Assembly: GCA_028565635.1 (NCBI GenBank)
Contig: JAOXYB010015842.1
Span: 1-19,371, forward strand
Length of the DNA stretch: 19,371 nt
Reading direction: 5' to 3'
Source: Phoronis ovalis
Lineage: Eukaryota > Phoronida > Phoronidae
Position numbers and translations under genes: made by a program. The notes under the pieces are model-generated. The model was not told the origin of the DNA. It searched no databases and was given only the letters and a program-made list of their open reading frames with translations. Positions 9,501 through 18,900 of the stretch are shown here, in pieces (the stretch's first letter is position 1; each line of letters opens with the position of its first letter).

Positions 9501-10927
9501 GCAGACGTTTTTGACTTATATTGTTTTTAAAACTTAAAATTCGAACTCAATTGTTTTCCCAAAAATGGCCTTATTAGATGTTTATGATCGAATTTAAACT
9601 ATTTAACCTCATGATCTTTAAAGTTTAGAGTATTAACATTTTAAAAATGTATTCTTTCATATATTTATCTCTTCATTTTAATTATTAAAACATAAGGTTG
9701 AAATGCCTATACACCTTTTTGTATCTAGAGACCTTAACAAGGTTCATGAATAGCCAATCTCACAATTTACTGCCGGTTAATTCATAACAGCGGGAAAAAG
9801 TCGAATTAATATCTTTTAATTGCCCATGATTATTATTTCTTGTTTTTAAATAAAGAAGAAAGTACCAGTTATCGTAAACATTTCCATTTTGGTCACACGC
9901 TTTATTACTGGAACCAAATCTTCTACAATCCAGATTCTCGTAATAACGGCATGCTGAGGGTTTGGTTTTCGGTTTTGGAGTAGTCTTTGAATCTCCAGAA
10001 CCTAAGTTATACCCAATATCACAGTAGTCAACTCTTAAATCTTTGTTTGAGCACATAGCTTGGGTATACATGCACCTATAATTCAGTGAGAAACATCAAC
10101 TGGTACCTGTTGAACCATACGTACACTAAATAAGTTGTATTTTACCTTTGAAAAAATAATTTATTTTAAATAAGCAGAGGAATTCAATATACATTTGTGT
10201 TGGACATAATAATGTGAATTATCCGCTATCTTAATCCTGTACACATTACTGAACTGATAAATACCGTCTCATCCTATCCTGCAGGAACTGAACATGAACT
10301 GAAAGACCAAAATGTGTCACGTTTAATAGGTATATAGAAAATGACTATGGTCCTTTGTATGATATGTTTTGTTAGTACATTTAATAATACCTATGTGAAC
10401 CACCAAGCGATTTGTGTACTTCAATAAGCACAGGAAAATTCAGGAAAAACGCAATAAATATTTCAACTAGAAAAACTTACTTATTAACGTATACCATGCC
10501 ATTACGATCACACACTGATTTAAACGAGCTGTCGACAATATTACTGCACCGCACAGTCCTGTACCTATAACAAGTTTCTTGGGATGGCACTTCTGGCTGC
10601 CCGCAAACGGCTTTAGATTTAGAAATACATTTAAAACAAATACAAACTACACCTTTAAATTAGAATTTGATGATATAATTGCAGAGAACAAGAGATTTAT
10701 ATGTGAAACATATAAATTATATTGAATTCCCGCCATGATGGATATAACTAACTTTGTTAAATATTATAATTATTAAGGTTTATTTTTTGATAAACATATC
10801 ACTGAAGCAATTATTCATGTCACCAATTAGCCAGATTTACTATGATGTATAGCAGTTTAATAAATAGCCATAGTTTTTAAGAATTCTCACCAGCGACCAA
10901 AGCGAACGTTAATACGAGCACCTTCAT
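3409..10927 (-). CDS. Secreted protein with nine Kazal-like serine protease inhibitor domains
   Basis: Coding exons are 10891-10927, 10481-10610, 9866-10075, 8320-8508, 7742-7954, 7418-7606, 6840-7052, 4649-4840, 4101-4298, 3648-3839 and 3409-3514. They join with GT-AG borders and matching phases to 1869 bases, 622 codons plus TGA. The product starts with a signal peptide (MKVLVLTFALVAAVCG). Nine six-cysteine domains follow, with spacing C-x7-C-x(8-11)-C-x10-C-x6-C-x9-C. The third cysteine is followed by the Kazal pattern D-x-x-G-x-x-[YF]-x-N, and C4-x6-C5 matches non-classical (agrin/follistatin-type) Kazal domains. Thr/Pro linkers such as TTPKPT separate the domains and could be O-glycosylated. 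Kazal domains block serine proteases by presenting a P1 residue two positions after Cys2. Here P1 is Asn, Arg, Arg, Asn, Arg, Asn, Arg, Ile, Arg. Trypsin-like targets are likely for the Arg domains; actual inhibition is inferred. A truncated exon at 6650-6704 must be skipped for the full product. Confidence 0.88.
3648..3839 (-). CDS. Kazal gene exon 10: back of domain 8, front of domain 9
   Basis: 192 bases, phase 2 to 2. It reads CYFYRQLNCENSNLKAVKC, a TKQSLTKPS linker, then CSYYEKQDCRRFG and VCDMSGNIFAN. Cys4 and Cys5 are seven apart instead of six, the only such case in the gene. P1 is Arg. Tyr of the G-x-x-Y motif is Phe here. Confidence 0.82.
4101..4298 (-). CDS. Kazal gene exon 9 (type B): back of domain 7, front of domain 8
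   Basis: 198 bases, phase 2 to 2. It reads CEYNQARCKNPVLKSTQC, a TTTLPTKPTKSS linker, then CSYYERLNCDIYD and VCDSSGNSYKN. P1 is Ile, which would suit a chymotrypsin- or elastase-like target rather than trypsin. Confidence 0.83.
4649..4840 (-). CDS. Kazal gene exon 8 (type A): back of domain 6, front of domain 7
   Basis: 192 bases, phase 2 to 2, acceptor ctctttgcag. It reads CVFRKAWCNDTTLKIVKC, a TTPKPTVSSL linker, then CRYYLYQDCERWQ and ICDQDGNEYMN. P1 is Arg. It is clearly diverged from exons 4 and 6, so it is an older copy. Confidence 0.84.
4886..5317. repeat. Palindromic element with internal 76-bp tandem repeats
   Basis: Two related units start at 4913 (atcctttgcgtggttcag) and 4989 (atcctttacgcggttcag), an offset of 76. 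An inverted repeat of about 52 bases follows: 5103-5156 and 5266-5317 are reverse complements apart from a few changes, sharing gcaaaggcaatatcgcat. Smaller hairpins lie inside the first unit (caatcctttgcg with cgcaagggattg). The open frame at 4881-5210 simply runs through these repeats. It looks like a non-coding foldback or MITE-type element. Confidence 0.6.
5502..5574 (+). repeat. tRNA-like sequence, probable SINE head
   Basis: A good pol III A box (TAGCTTAGTTGG, 5509-5520) and B box (GGTTCAATCCC, 5552-5562) lie 43 bases apart, close to the spacing in real tRNAs. A T run follows at 5574. The acceptor and T stems pair poorly, so it is not a working tRNA gene. A tRNA-derived SINE is the most likely source. 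Confidence 0.6.
6650..6704 (-). pseudogene. Truncated type A Kazal exon with stop and AATAAA
   Basis: The acceptor (atctatag) and the first 53 bases match exon 6 exactly, encoding CAYRKAWCNDTTLKTTK. Homology stops at 6652, one residue before Cys6, and the frame then reads TAA at 6652-6650. AATAAA at 6654-6649 overlaps this stop. The lost part would have carried Cys6, the linker and the front half of the next domain. If spliced in as a last exon it would give a product of 411 residues with five whole domains and a sixth lacking its last cysteine. Otherwise it is dead and skipped. Confidence 0.75.
6840..7052 (-). CDS. Kazal gene exon 7 (type B): back of domain 5, front of domain 6
   Basis: 213 bases, the duplicate of exon 5 at an offset of 902. 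Same splice sites, same protein. In the full product it must splice past the truncated exon 6650-6704 to exon 4649-4840. Confidence 0.84.
7418..7606 (-). CDS. Kazal gene exon 6 (type A): back of domain 4, front of domain 5
   Basis: 189 bases. The first part (CAYRKAWCNDTTLKTTK) matches the truncated exon at 6650-6704, while the rest matches exon 4 apart from two base changes. The exon is therefore a chimera formed at the duplication junction. One change turns TTPKPT into TTAKPT; the other is silent. Confidence 0.84.
7742..7954 (-). CDS. Kazal gene exon 5 (type B): back of domain 3, front of domain 4
   Basis: 213 bases, phase 2 to 2. It reads CEFYQAICKDPEIKPGKC, a TTTPKPTEKPS linker, then CRTYERLNCNNY and ICDSDGNIYEN. 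P1 is Asn. It is identical to exon 7 as far as I can read. Confidence 0.85.
8320..8508 (-). CDS. Kazal gene exon 4 (type A): back of domain 2, front of domain 3
   Basis: 189 bases, phase 2 to 2. It closes domain 2 with CVYRKASCKDITLKAIKC, has a TTPKPTVSSQ linker, then CRYYLSVNCQRWK and MCDQNGFEYTN. P1 is Arg. It is the ancestor or sister of exon 6. Confidence 0.85.
8641..8745 (-). pseudogene. Decayed type B Kazal exon
   Basis: This matches the front-half domain part of exons 5 and 7: W-C-R-T-Y, then C-I-N-N-F-K-K-Y-P-K-T-C-D-T-D-G-N-I-Y can still be read. A one-base deletion breaks the frame just before the end, and the donor GTAAGT has become ATAAGT at 8640. The back-half part, including the first three-cysteine block and the acceptor, is absent. 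It lies in the intron between exons 3 and 4 and cannot be used as a normal exon. Confidence 0.8.
8746..9865. other. Intron between Kazal exons 3 and 4, no feature seen
   Basis: Apart from the decayed exon at its low end, this AT-rich intron shows no motif. Open frames at 8770-9051 and 9122-9319 on the minus strand have no recognisable domain and no fitting splice context. Confidence 0.55.
9866..10075 (-). CDS. Kazal gene exon 3: back of domain 1, front of domain 2
   Basis: 210 bases, phase 2 to 2. It reads CMYTQAMC to close domain 1, a GSGDSKTTPKPKTKPSA linker, then CRYYENLDCRRFG and ACDQNGNVYDN. The predicted P1 is Arg. The donor is GTACTT. Confidence 0.83.
10481..10610 (-). CDS. Kazal gene exon 2: end of signal peptide, front half of domain 1
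   Basis: The acceptor aaatctaaag is followed by VCGQPEVPSQETC and the front half of domain 1 (CYRYRTVRCSN, then VCDRNGMVYVN). The predicted P1 is Asn. The gap between Cys2 and Cys3 is 11 residues, longer than in the other domains. The donor is GTAAGT, phase 2. Confidence 0.82.
10891..10927 (-). CDS. Kazal gene exon 1: signal peptide start
   Basis: The ATG at 10927-10925 opens MKVLVLTFALVA, a typical signal-peptide core, then one base before the donor GTGAGA. Phase 1 matches exon 2. No in-frame ATG competes upstream in the visible leader. Confidence 0.8.
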
Positions 10928-11255
10928 TCTCTCTGCAACTATACATTAATCCTTATTACACCACGGATAAACATATTATCAAACAACACTACAAGGTTTA
11001 GTGTGAGAACTAACATCTGAAGTTACAACAATTTGAATAGTGCGCTTCAAGAAGCAGTAGGAACAATTTCTGTAAAAAATTTACCGAGAATTTTTAATGA
11101 AAAAGATTTCACCACATGAAAATCTTTTTTCTGACACCTTCCTTTAGTTTCTAAATTCTGAATATATTTGAAAAATAGAAAGTAATTTATGTACCAACTT
11201 ATATGGTCTTGTGCTTGCTTGTATTCAAAGTTTCGTGAAATCATTATTGCGGTGA
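10928..11255. other. Upstream region of the Kazal gene
   Basis: This 330-bp stretch between the Kazal ATG and the foldback element should hold the leader and promoter. I see no clear TATA box. The sequence ttgcag just upstream of the ATG could also be a 3' splice site of an untranslated first exon. Confidence 0.3.
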
Positions 11256-12116
11256 CTACTGTTGATCTCATAATGCGTAAATAATCGAAATTTCGCAATA
11301 ACTTGGGGGAAAACACAATTTCCTTCAAGGCACCTGAATAAAAGTGAAAACGGCAACACCACCTAATGTGGAACGTGGTATTTTGAATTTTTCAAATGCT
11401 GATTTGTTTAAGAAAAATGTTTTAAAATCTTGGACGTAAAATCAACATAGAAAACAAGTATCTCGCCAGATGTCGCCGAAAATCACAAGGAGGGTAGTTA
11501 GAAGAGCTTTATGCACAAGGGACAATGCCAAAATATACGAAATATGCAGAATCACTGTGTGATGATTATCACAGGTTTTCTATGTGACATGTAAAACACT
11601 GCCAAAACATTCCACATGGGAGTTTCTTTTCCATAACGTTTACGAAGTGTAAATATGTTTGTGACTACTTTTTTCCTCCTTATGAAGTTTCAAAATATTA
11701 TTTATAACTTGTTTGGTATAATTGGATAGTTTGCTTTTAAGCGGCATGCTTCTTGTTACGTTTTGAGAGTGTTACTTAGTAAAGTTCATGTTAAGCAACT
11801 GCTAGACAAAAGATTCTTTACACGGATGGTGTACTTCTCAAGGGAAATTACAACCGTTTTCCTTTAGTGTCGATTTCCCATGTAAAGCGAGTGCAGCGAC
11901 ATGTGGCGAGATACTTGTTTTCTATGTTGATTTTACGTCCAAGTTTTTAAAACATTTTTCATAAAAGAATCAGCATTTGGAAAATTCAAAATACCACGTT
12001 CTGCATTAGGTGGTGTCGCCGTTTTCACTTTTATTCAGGTGCCTTGACGGAAATTATGTTTTTCCCAAAGTTATTGTGAAATTTCGATTATTTATACATT
12101 ATGAGATCAACAGTAG
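11256..12116. mobile_element. 861-bp foldback (long inverted-repeat) element
   Basis: The arms 11256-11477 and 11895-12116 are each 222 bases and are reverse complements at roughly 90% identity by eye. Shared blocks include ctactgttgatctcataatg at the outer ends and acaagtatctcgcca near the inner ends. The 417-bp centre holds no open frame for a transposase, so it would be non-autonomous. I see no convincing target-site duplication. It lies between the 3' end of the symporter gene and the start of the Kazal gene. Confidence 0.82.
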
Positions 12117-12817
12117 ACAAATAAATATATACAGGTTCCTAGCATGAACATTAACAACATCAGATAAGAAGTAAATGTATCAGATGGTTAAATTTTCCAC
12201 AATTGTGTACTGGGAAAGCAATTAATATTATAAAATTGTAGTTACAGTAAATGTTCACATTTACGCATACCTTTTCTAGTTCGCTTAAAATACTATAATC
12301 TCGCCAAAGGACTGTACAGATGTATTACCGTAAAAACCCTCTGACGTAATTATTTCTTATTATAAACACGATTCAAGATTGTGAGAAAACAATATAATTG
12401 TTAATTTTTCAACAATTAAAGAACTAGTTCGACTACAACACCAGTATGGGATTACAAAATTATTCGTACAAATAAATTACATTCAAGTTCTAAATAAAAA
12501 ATTGGACAGTAATAAATGCAGAATTCTTCAATTAAGGTAGTTCCAATAGCGATCTATTGATTTGCACGAAACTGCATCCAATAAATTTGAAAACTTGTAT
12601 GCTGGAAGTATATGATTAGCACCTGTTAGTTGTTACAATTATATAAGGTACTTGTCTTCTAATATCGGATATTCTTGCCTTATGGCTGTAGGTAACAACA
12701 GTGTTCACATTTCTGGTTTGAATGTTCTCATCCAAACGCTGTACAAAGCCGACACTTGCCAAGTCTATACATTAGGCGTACACTTCAGGTTCAGATCTGG
12801 TAATTTATCGTATTAGA
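12117..12817. other. 3' UTR and intergenic DNA of the symporter gene
   Basis: This is downstream of the symporter stop codon. I see no AATAAA on the minus strand until about 12031, inside the foldback arm, so the 3' end cannot be placed. No other gene is visible. Confidence 0.4.
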
Positions 12818-12955
12818 CTAACTTGGTGATTTACAGCTAGAGTTACCTAAATGTCCATATTTTACAACTTTCATCTCAAGAGAACTTTGGTCTCTCTCGA
12901 TCGGACTACCAATAAATAAATCACCATCGTCCGTGTCTTTGTTGTCCCAATCAGG
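12818..12955 (-). CDS. SLC5A8-like: Symporter last exon
   Basis: The acceptor tctttcag is followed by 45 codons of acidic and polar tail ([14 protein letters not shown] near the start) ending SCKSPS, then TAG at 12820-12818. Phase 0 entry matches exon l. Confidence 0.8.
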   Translation of the reverse strand, partial: PDWDNKDTDDGDLFIGSPIERDQSSLEMKVVKYGHLGNSSCKSPS

Positions 12956-15900
12956 CTGAAAGAAAGCATCATCACCTTTATTTATTCATAAAAATTATAT
13001 GTTCCTTATGTTCTTCTAAATAATTGAAAACACAGAAACACCCAGGAGGATTGCTGACACCTCACAAGGTGCATGATGCAAATAAATAAATAAATAAATA
13101 ACTATTGTAATGGTGGTGCATTTAACCAAAGTGTATTCAGAAGTCAATTTAATAATATCTCATAACAATATAAACATAATGTTGTTATCATTCTACTTAT
13201 TTGTACTTCAAAGTTAGCAAGGAATTTTGCATTGCAGAGAGTCTTGTCGACTTTATTTCATAAAAGCAAATGCAAATGTAACTGTTTGCACCAAAAAACA
13301 ATAGAGTAAATCTAATCTAATTATATAGTTTAAAGCTTACATAATTCTTAGAATTATGATCCATTCCACATTGTAGTTTTTGTCTCCATCGTCTTGGCAA
13401 ACAACTGCAAAACGTGTCAAACAACGGGACTACATACGCTGGATTTACATCCTTTGACTTGGTCATACCTGACAAAACACATTAGGTTGAAACATCGCCG
13501 CAAACATATTACTCGTTGGTGACGACAGTGGTACAGGTAATATTGGTGAAAAAAATATATTAAAGATGACGCACGATGTCGTTATTTATAATAACAATGG
13601 TGTATATTATATGGTAATGACAATTATAGTGTATATTATATGATCATGACAATTATAGTGTATATTATATGACAATGACAATTATAGTGTATATTATATG
13701 ATAATGACAATTATGGTGTATATTATATGACAATGACAATTATAGTGTATATTATATGATAATGACAATTATGGTGTATATTATATGATAATGACAATTA
13801 TAGTGTATATTATATGATAATGACAATTATAGAGTATATTATATGACAATGACAATTATAGTGTATATTATATGATAATGACAATTATGGTGCATATTAT
13901 ATGATAATGACAATTATAGTGTATATTATATGACAATGACAATTATAGTGTATATTATATGATAATGACAATTATAGTGTATATTATATGATAATGACAA
14001 TTATAGTGTATATTATATGATAATGACAATTATGGTGTATATTATATGACAATGACAATTATGGTGTATATATGACAATGACAATTATGGTGTATATTAT
14101 ATGACAATGACAATGATAGTGTATATTATATGACAATGACAAGTATAGTGTATATTATATGACAATGACCATTATGGTGTATATGACAATTATGGTGTAT
14201 ATTATATGATAATGACAATTATGGTGTTGATGGTGAGATGATGATGATGATGCGTCATGTTGATGATGATGGTGACGATGATGAATAGAAAAACTAAGAT
14301 GACGCTGGAATGTTGAGTACACAGCGTGATACTAACCGCAGTTTATGAATAAATGTTACTACATCAAAGATTTTATTATATTATGCTAAATAATTGAAAT
14401 GTTGACATACCTGTAATTAAACTGACGATCATTCCAACTATAACCACAGTGCTGACACCGATTGCTGGATACCATAAGTACGATATTGTGTAAAGCTGGT
14501 CAAGCCCTGTGCTGCAATATACAAACAGAAAACAATGTAATGCAAACTTTATTTTAGAGCTTTTCATGTTAATGATTGTATCAAGACTTGTTTTATTCTG
14601 TTCTAAACTAATCTAGCCACAAGTTGTATGTACATACTCGCATTCTCCACTACAACCTTAATTCACACTTTGATTCACACTTGATTCTTGTTTCAACGAC
14701 AATAATCTGATATAGTGATAAAATACTGACAGCTAAAGTTTCAATTAAATCTGAAATTTGTGATGAGCAGAGCATAACTAAATCTGTATTTACACTGGGT
14801 TTTCAAACAGTTCGAAGTCGGTTAAAAATATCTCCCTATATAGGTCAATATTGAGGGTGTCTCGCCCTGAAAGGGGTGAATTTTTCACCATTTTAGTGCA
14901 GAAAAGGGTTTTCCCCTTTGAGTATGGGATAGGCTTTGGAGGTGCGAGCTGAGGCTCCCCGTATTAAATAGAAGTGTAACATGCAAAAGATTTCCAAATC
15001 TTACATTATTATAGGCGTCGCTTCTGTGTTGGCAATTGGGACGGCTATGTCCGTTGTATTCCTTAGTGATATTGTGTAATTGGTGACGCATTTGTCTGTA
15101 GATGTCGGCAAGTTCTGTGGAGATATTCCAAGAAGATATGCGCCAAAGCTGATCCACAATGGTAACGCCAAGCCTAAAATCCCACCAACCACCGCCCCCT
15201 TTAAAAGAAACCTTACTTCTCACAATTTTAGTATAGCAATCAGCGTCGATTTAATTCTTGTACAAATGCTTCAGTTAATAGTGACAAGATTTTTTAAATG
15301 TTACGTCACACTTTGAATATTTTTCAGTAGTCAACTTAAAACGAAATAAAATTTTTAAAAATACTCACAATCCAATTTGACCATGGAAAAAAGGAACCCA
15401 GTATAAACAGTCCGAGTAGGGGTCCACCTGCAGCACCGTGGAAACTCAACGATGCCTGTAAAAGAAACTTAAAGCATGAATTTAGATATATACATTTAGA
15501 CCATGCAACGTTTATTAATTTTCAAAACAGTACTAGAAAAAGCAATGTGTGACATCTTGTCCTTGTTGGAACAACTGAGTACACGATACAATGATGATGC
15601 TGCACCTGTCCGTGCACCTGCAGCAAAAACTACAAAGTAATAATTATTACTAATTGTCAAAAACCGCACACCTACGTTATACATGGTAATTATATGCATA
15701 TGTACCGTCAAAATGTATGCAAAGTGACTTTTAGGTTATGTGTCCAACATATGTCTGCTGCTTACTTGTAAAACATGCCCTTTGAAGGTTGCGGCTATAA
15801 ATGCCATTCCTATAGCAAGCGCCCCAAATACCACAACTGAAAGCAATCGTAGTAATAAATGTTTCTTTCTCAACATTTTATAATTCAGTCGTAACAATTT

Positions 15901-18900
15901 ATTTCTAAACCTACTTCTAGTCGTAGATCACATACAGAGTTGCTGAACGGCGCCTAATTATCAGATTGTCCAGTAGTCCTGTTTTCATGACGTTCGTGCT
16001 ACATGTACGTGACGTGTGAGGCATGTCGTACAGTCATTGACTTTATGGTGAGCAATTACATGGAAAATGGTTCACAGTTGTGCTTTTTACGTATATGGGA
16101 AGTGTGAATGTGAATTGTGGAATAACATTTCATCAAGAGAGTCAACTATTGTTTTTTTTGTATGTATGCCATTACAGAAGTTCCAGATGATTACTGGAGT
16201 ACTCGAAGTTGAATTTCGATAGACAGAGAATATCCAGAGCATAGTATATTAGCTCAGGTAGTAGGGATTATACATACTTTTCAAAAGTTTCAACAGTGGG
16301 AGTAACTTTAATTCTTAATTGATACGCAGAGAATCTATGGCTGTTCGACAAGCCTCGTACGTCGGATTATCAAGAGGCAAACAGTTTCATAAAGTAATTT
16401 GAAATAAATGTAAGAAAGGGCATTCATTGTTTGCCATACGGATTGATCAATTACTGGTTTGTTTGTTCATAACTTTTAATTAACAACTATCAGTAACTAC
16501 ATTTTTTTTCCTTACTGATATTATGGAGCCGCGCTGGAAATATAATCATTGAAATGTGATTTTAATACTAAGTAAATTTAAATCATATGACATGCTCAAA
16601 TAATCGGCCATTAAATTCATTAGTGCTAGAATTAGAACTTTAACTACCCCAAATACATCATGTACCATATCATAAAATACATCACGTACCCAGAGATTTC
16701 GTTATCAAAGTTTGCTTCATTTCTGACAGATATCCAAACTTCTTTACGAGTATATCATCCCAGATAATAGCAGACAAAGAAGCAAGATATGAGGATAACG
16801 TGCTAGAAAATAAAGATTCAAGTTACAGTATGTTTGTTCTTCTATTAAAATGTCGAATGCATGCAAAATTATACGAAAATGTCCTGGAAGCGGTATCGAA
16901 ATTGAAACTGATTTTCAACCTGATATCTCATTGTTTGAATTTCCGATCATATGGCTGTGAGTACTACATGTACATAGCGTCTTTTACTGCAAACTTGAAT
17001 CCCAGGAAAATTAAGCTGCGCCACACCTGTGTCTAGGCCAGGATTTAGATACTGAATCTAAGGTACATACCTTAGAGCACCACTGAACAAGGATGCAACA
17101 ATTAAGCCTGGCAGTCCGGGGTAATTAAGCACCTCCATAACAAAGTACGGAATCAACTGATTCGGGTTGTCGATGTCACCATTCGCCAGTGGATCACAGC
17201 CTTTTTTAGCATAGTAAGCATACATGGTGACACCGGCTAAGCATGTGACAGTGATAAGTACCAAAAGAAACGGAATATTCAACAATACAGCTCTACAAAT
17301 AAAAAAACAAATATTACTAATAAATTAATTATAATTACATTTCACTCTTCCCCAGCATAGTGTATTTTAGTCACTGTTGTACCTTTATTGAATGTACAGA
17401 ATGACATTTCATCCCCCATCATTTCACATGACTAGATCTGTCATATGGAGTTGTACTTGCTGTTTCGTTTTAAACTCCGAATTCCCCTCTTTATCCGCCG
17501 CTGTCGATGCATCATGTTAACCGCCATAAGTCATCATTGCTGATGAAGCTGTCTGAATGATGGCTGTAGTTCACGTAACAAATCTGGGTTTTTCGTCTTT
17601 GTTGTGTTCAGTGTTAAGAGTCTACATAGTACATTCCACTGACGCCTAAGAATATACATCTGCGAAGGATATTCTCCGGAACATTCCACTGTTACATGTT
17701 ACAATAGTAATGTTAATATCTTGATATTTTAGATACAGTGGAAGGAAAGACGAATAGAAGAGGTAAGCTACCTACATTAGAGCTTTCTTCTGTGTTGGTA
17801 AGGAACAATATCTTTGTACACTTGGTTGACTAACTCCGTATGTTGATAACCAGTTAATGGTAACACCAATTATCAAACTCCAGAAAGTATGACGAACACG
17901 TGGGTCGGGGTTAAAACTGAAAAAGACAAAAAGAATAGGTCAAATACATGACTTACCTGTGTGGTCTAGTTCGTCCAAATTTTTTTCATAAAGAAAAGGT
18001 TTTCATATGCAGGCAAATTTGCTGTGAATAGTAAGCTTATCTATGGTGACAAAAGGGTAAAGTTATTTAATTAATCAAAAAATTAAAATGACCATATGTG
18101 AATATACATGAATTACAGTTGCTTACTTAAAAAACTCAATTCTTCCGCCATTCTGGCTCAGTTCCCAGACATTTTCAATACCGCCGACGGAAATGCAACC
18201 CTGAATAAGTACAGCAAGAATGCCAGCAAACATGACAGCTGACTGGAACATGTCCGTATATATTACGGCCTTCATGCCACCCTGAAAATATATGAAAAAT
18301 ATTATATTAAGTCACATACCCATCAGGAGTAGTCCTTTTTTTTCTAAACTGTGTATTTCAAGGACTTCAAATATGTCAGCCTTGTCTCGTTTGCACAGCT
18401 AAAAACGCTGTAACCGTGGAAAGGTAATTCCATTTGCTCGTAAAATTCACATTTTGATTAGCGCGCAGCCCAGCATTTAGAATCCCAACATGTATAAATC
18501 AGTTATGTTAATTACCCTATTGTCAAGTTAAGAAAAACAACTACTTAGCAAACATCCTCACCAATGCCGTGTAAAATGTAGCAACGCCACCAACAACAAT
18601 AATTGATGCCCATGTTGGAAAACCAGTAACTAAAACATTGAAGATAAACTCTGCAATAAGATATTCCTCACCCAACTAAACTTTGTTATTAAATTAAATG
18701 ATTTTAATCAGCATATGCATGTTGACACCCAATATGATTCCATACTTTTTGAATGTGCCGCTGACTTTTAAGTAATGACTATGTTTCCTTTATATCACTA
18801 GTTATTACCTGCTTCCAATGCTGTCGAGGGAGCATACAGAGCTATTCCCATGTACAAAATCTGGAAAATATCGTAATAATGTTACTTCAACAAATTCTGT

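Noticed and set aside
13592-14226. CRISPR-like regular repeat array
   Set aside because: The repeats are contiguous 29-bp units without unique spacers, in a eukaryotic intron; this is a minisatellite.
14885-15223. Minus-strand 112-codon open frame overlapping symporter exon j
   Set aside because: It is the exon read in the wrong frame plus intron; the correct frame is fixed by family motifs and splice phases.
16800-17036. Plus-strand open frame of 78 codons
   Set aside because: It overlaps minus-strand symporter exon g and an intron and has no recognisable motif.
15837-17070. Symporter exon apparently missing between the FSGAL and [10 protein letters not shown] exons
   Set aside because: At first no match to the family's S-T-V-S-S block was seen, which suggested a pseudogene. 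A diverged exon with correct splice sites and exactly the required phases was then found at 16690-16802, so the gene is intact here.
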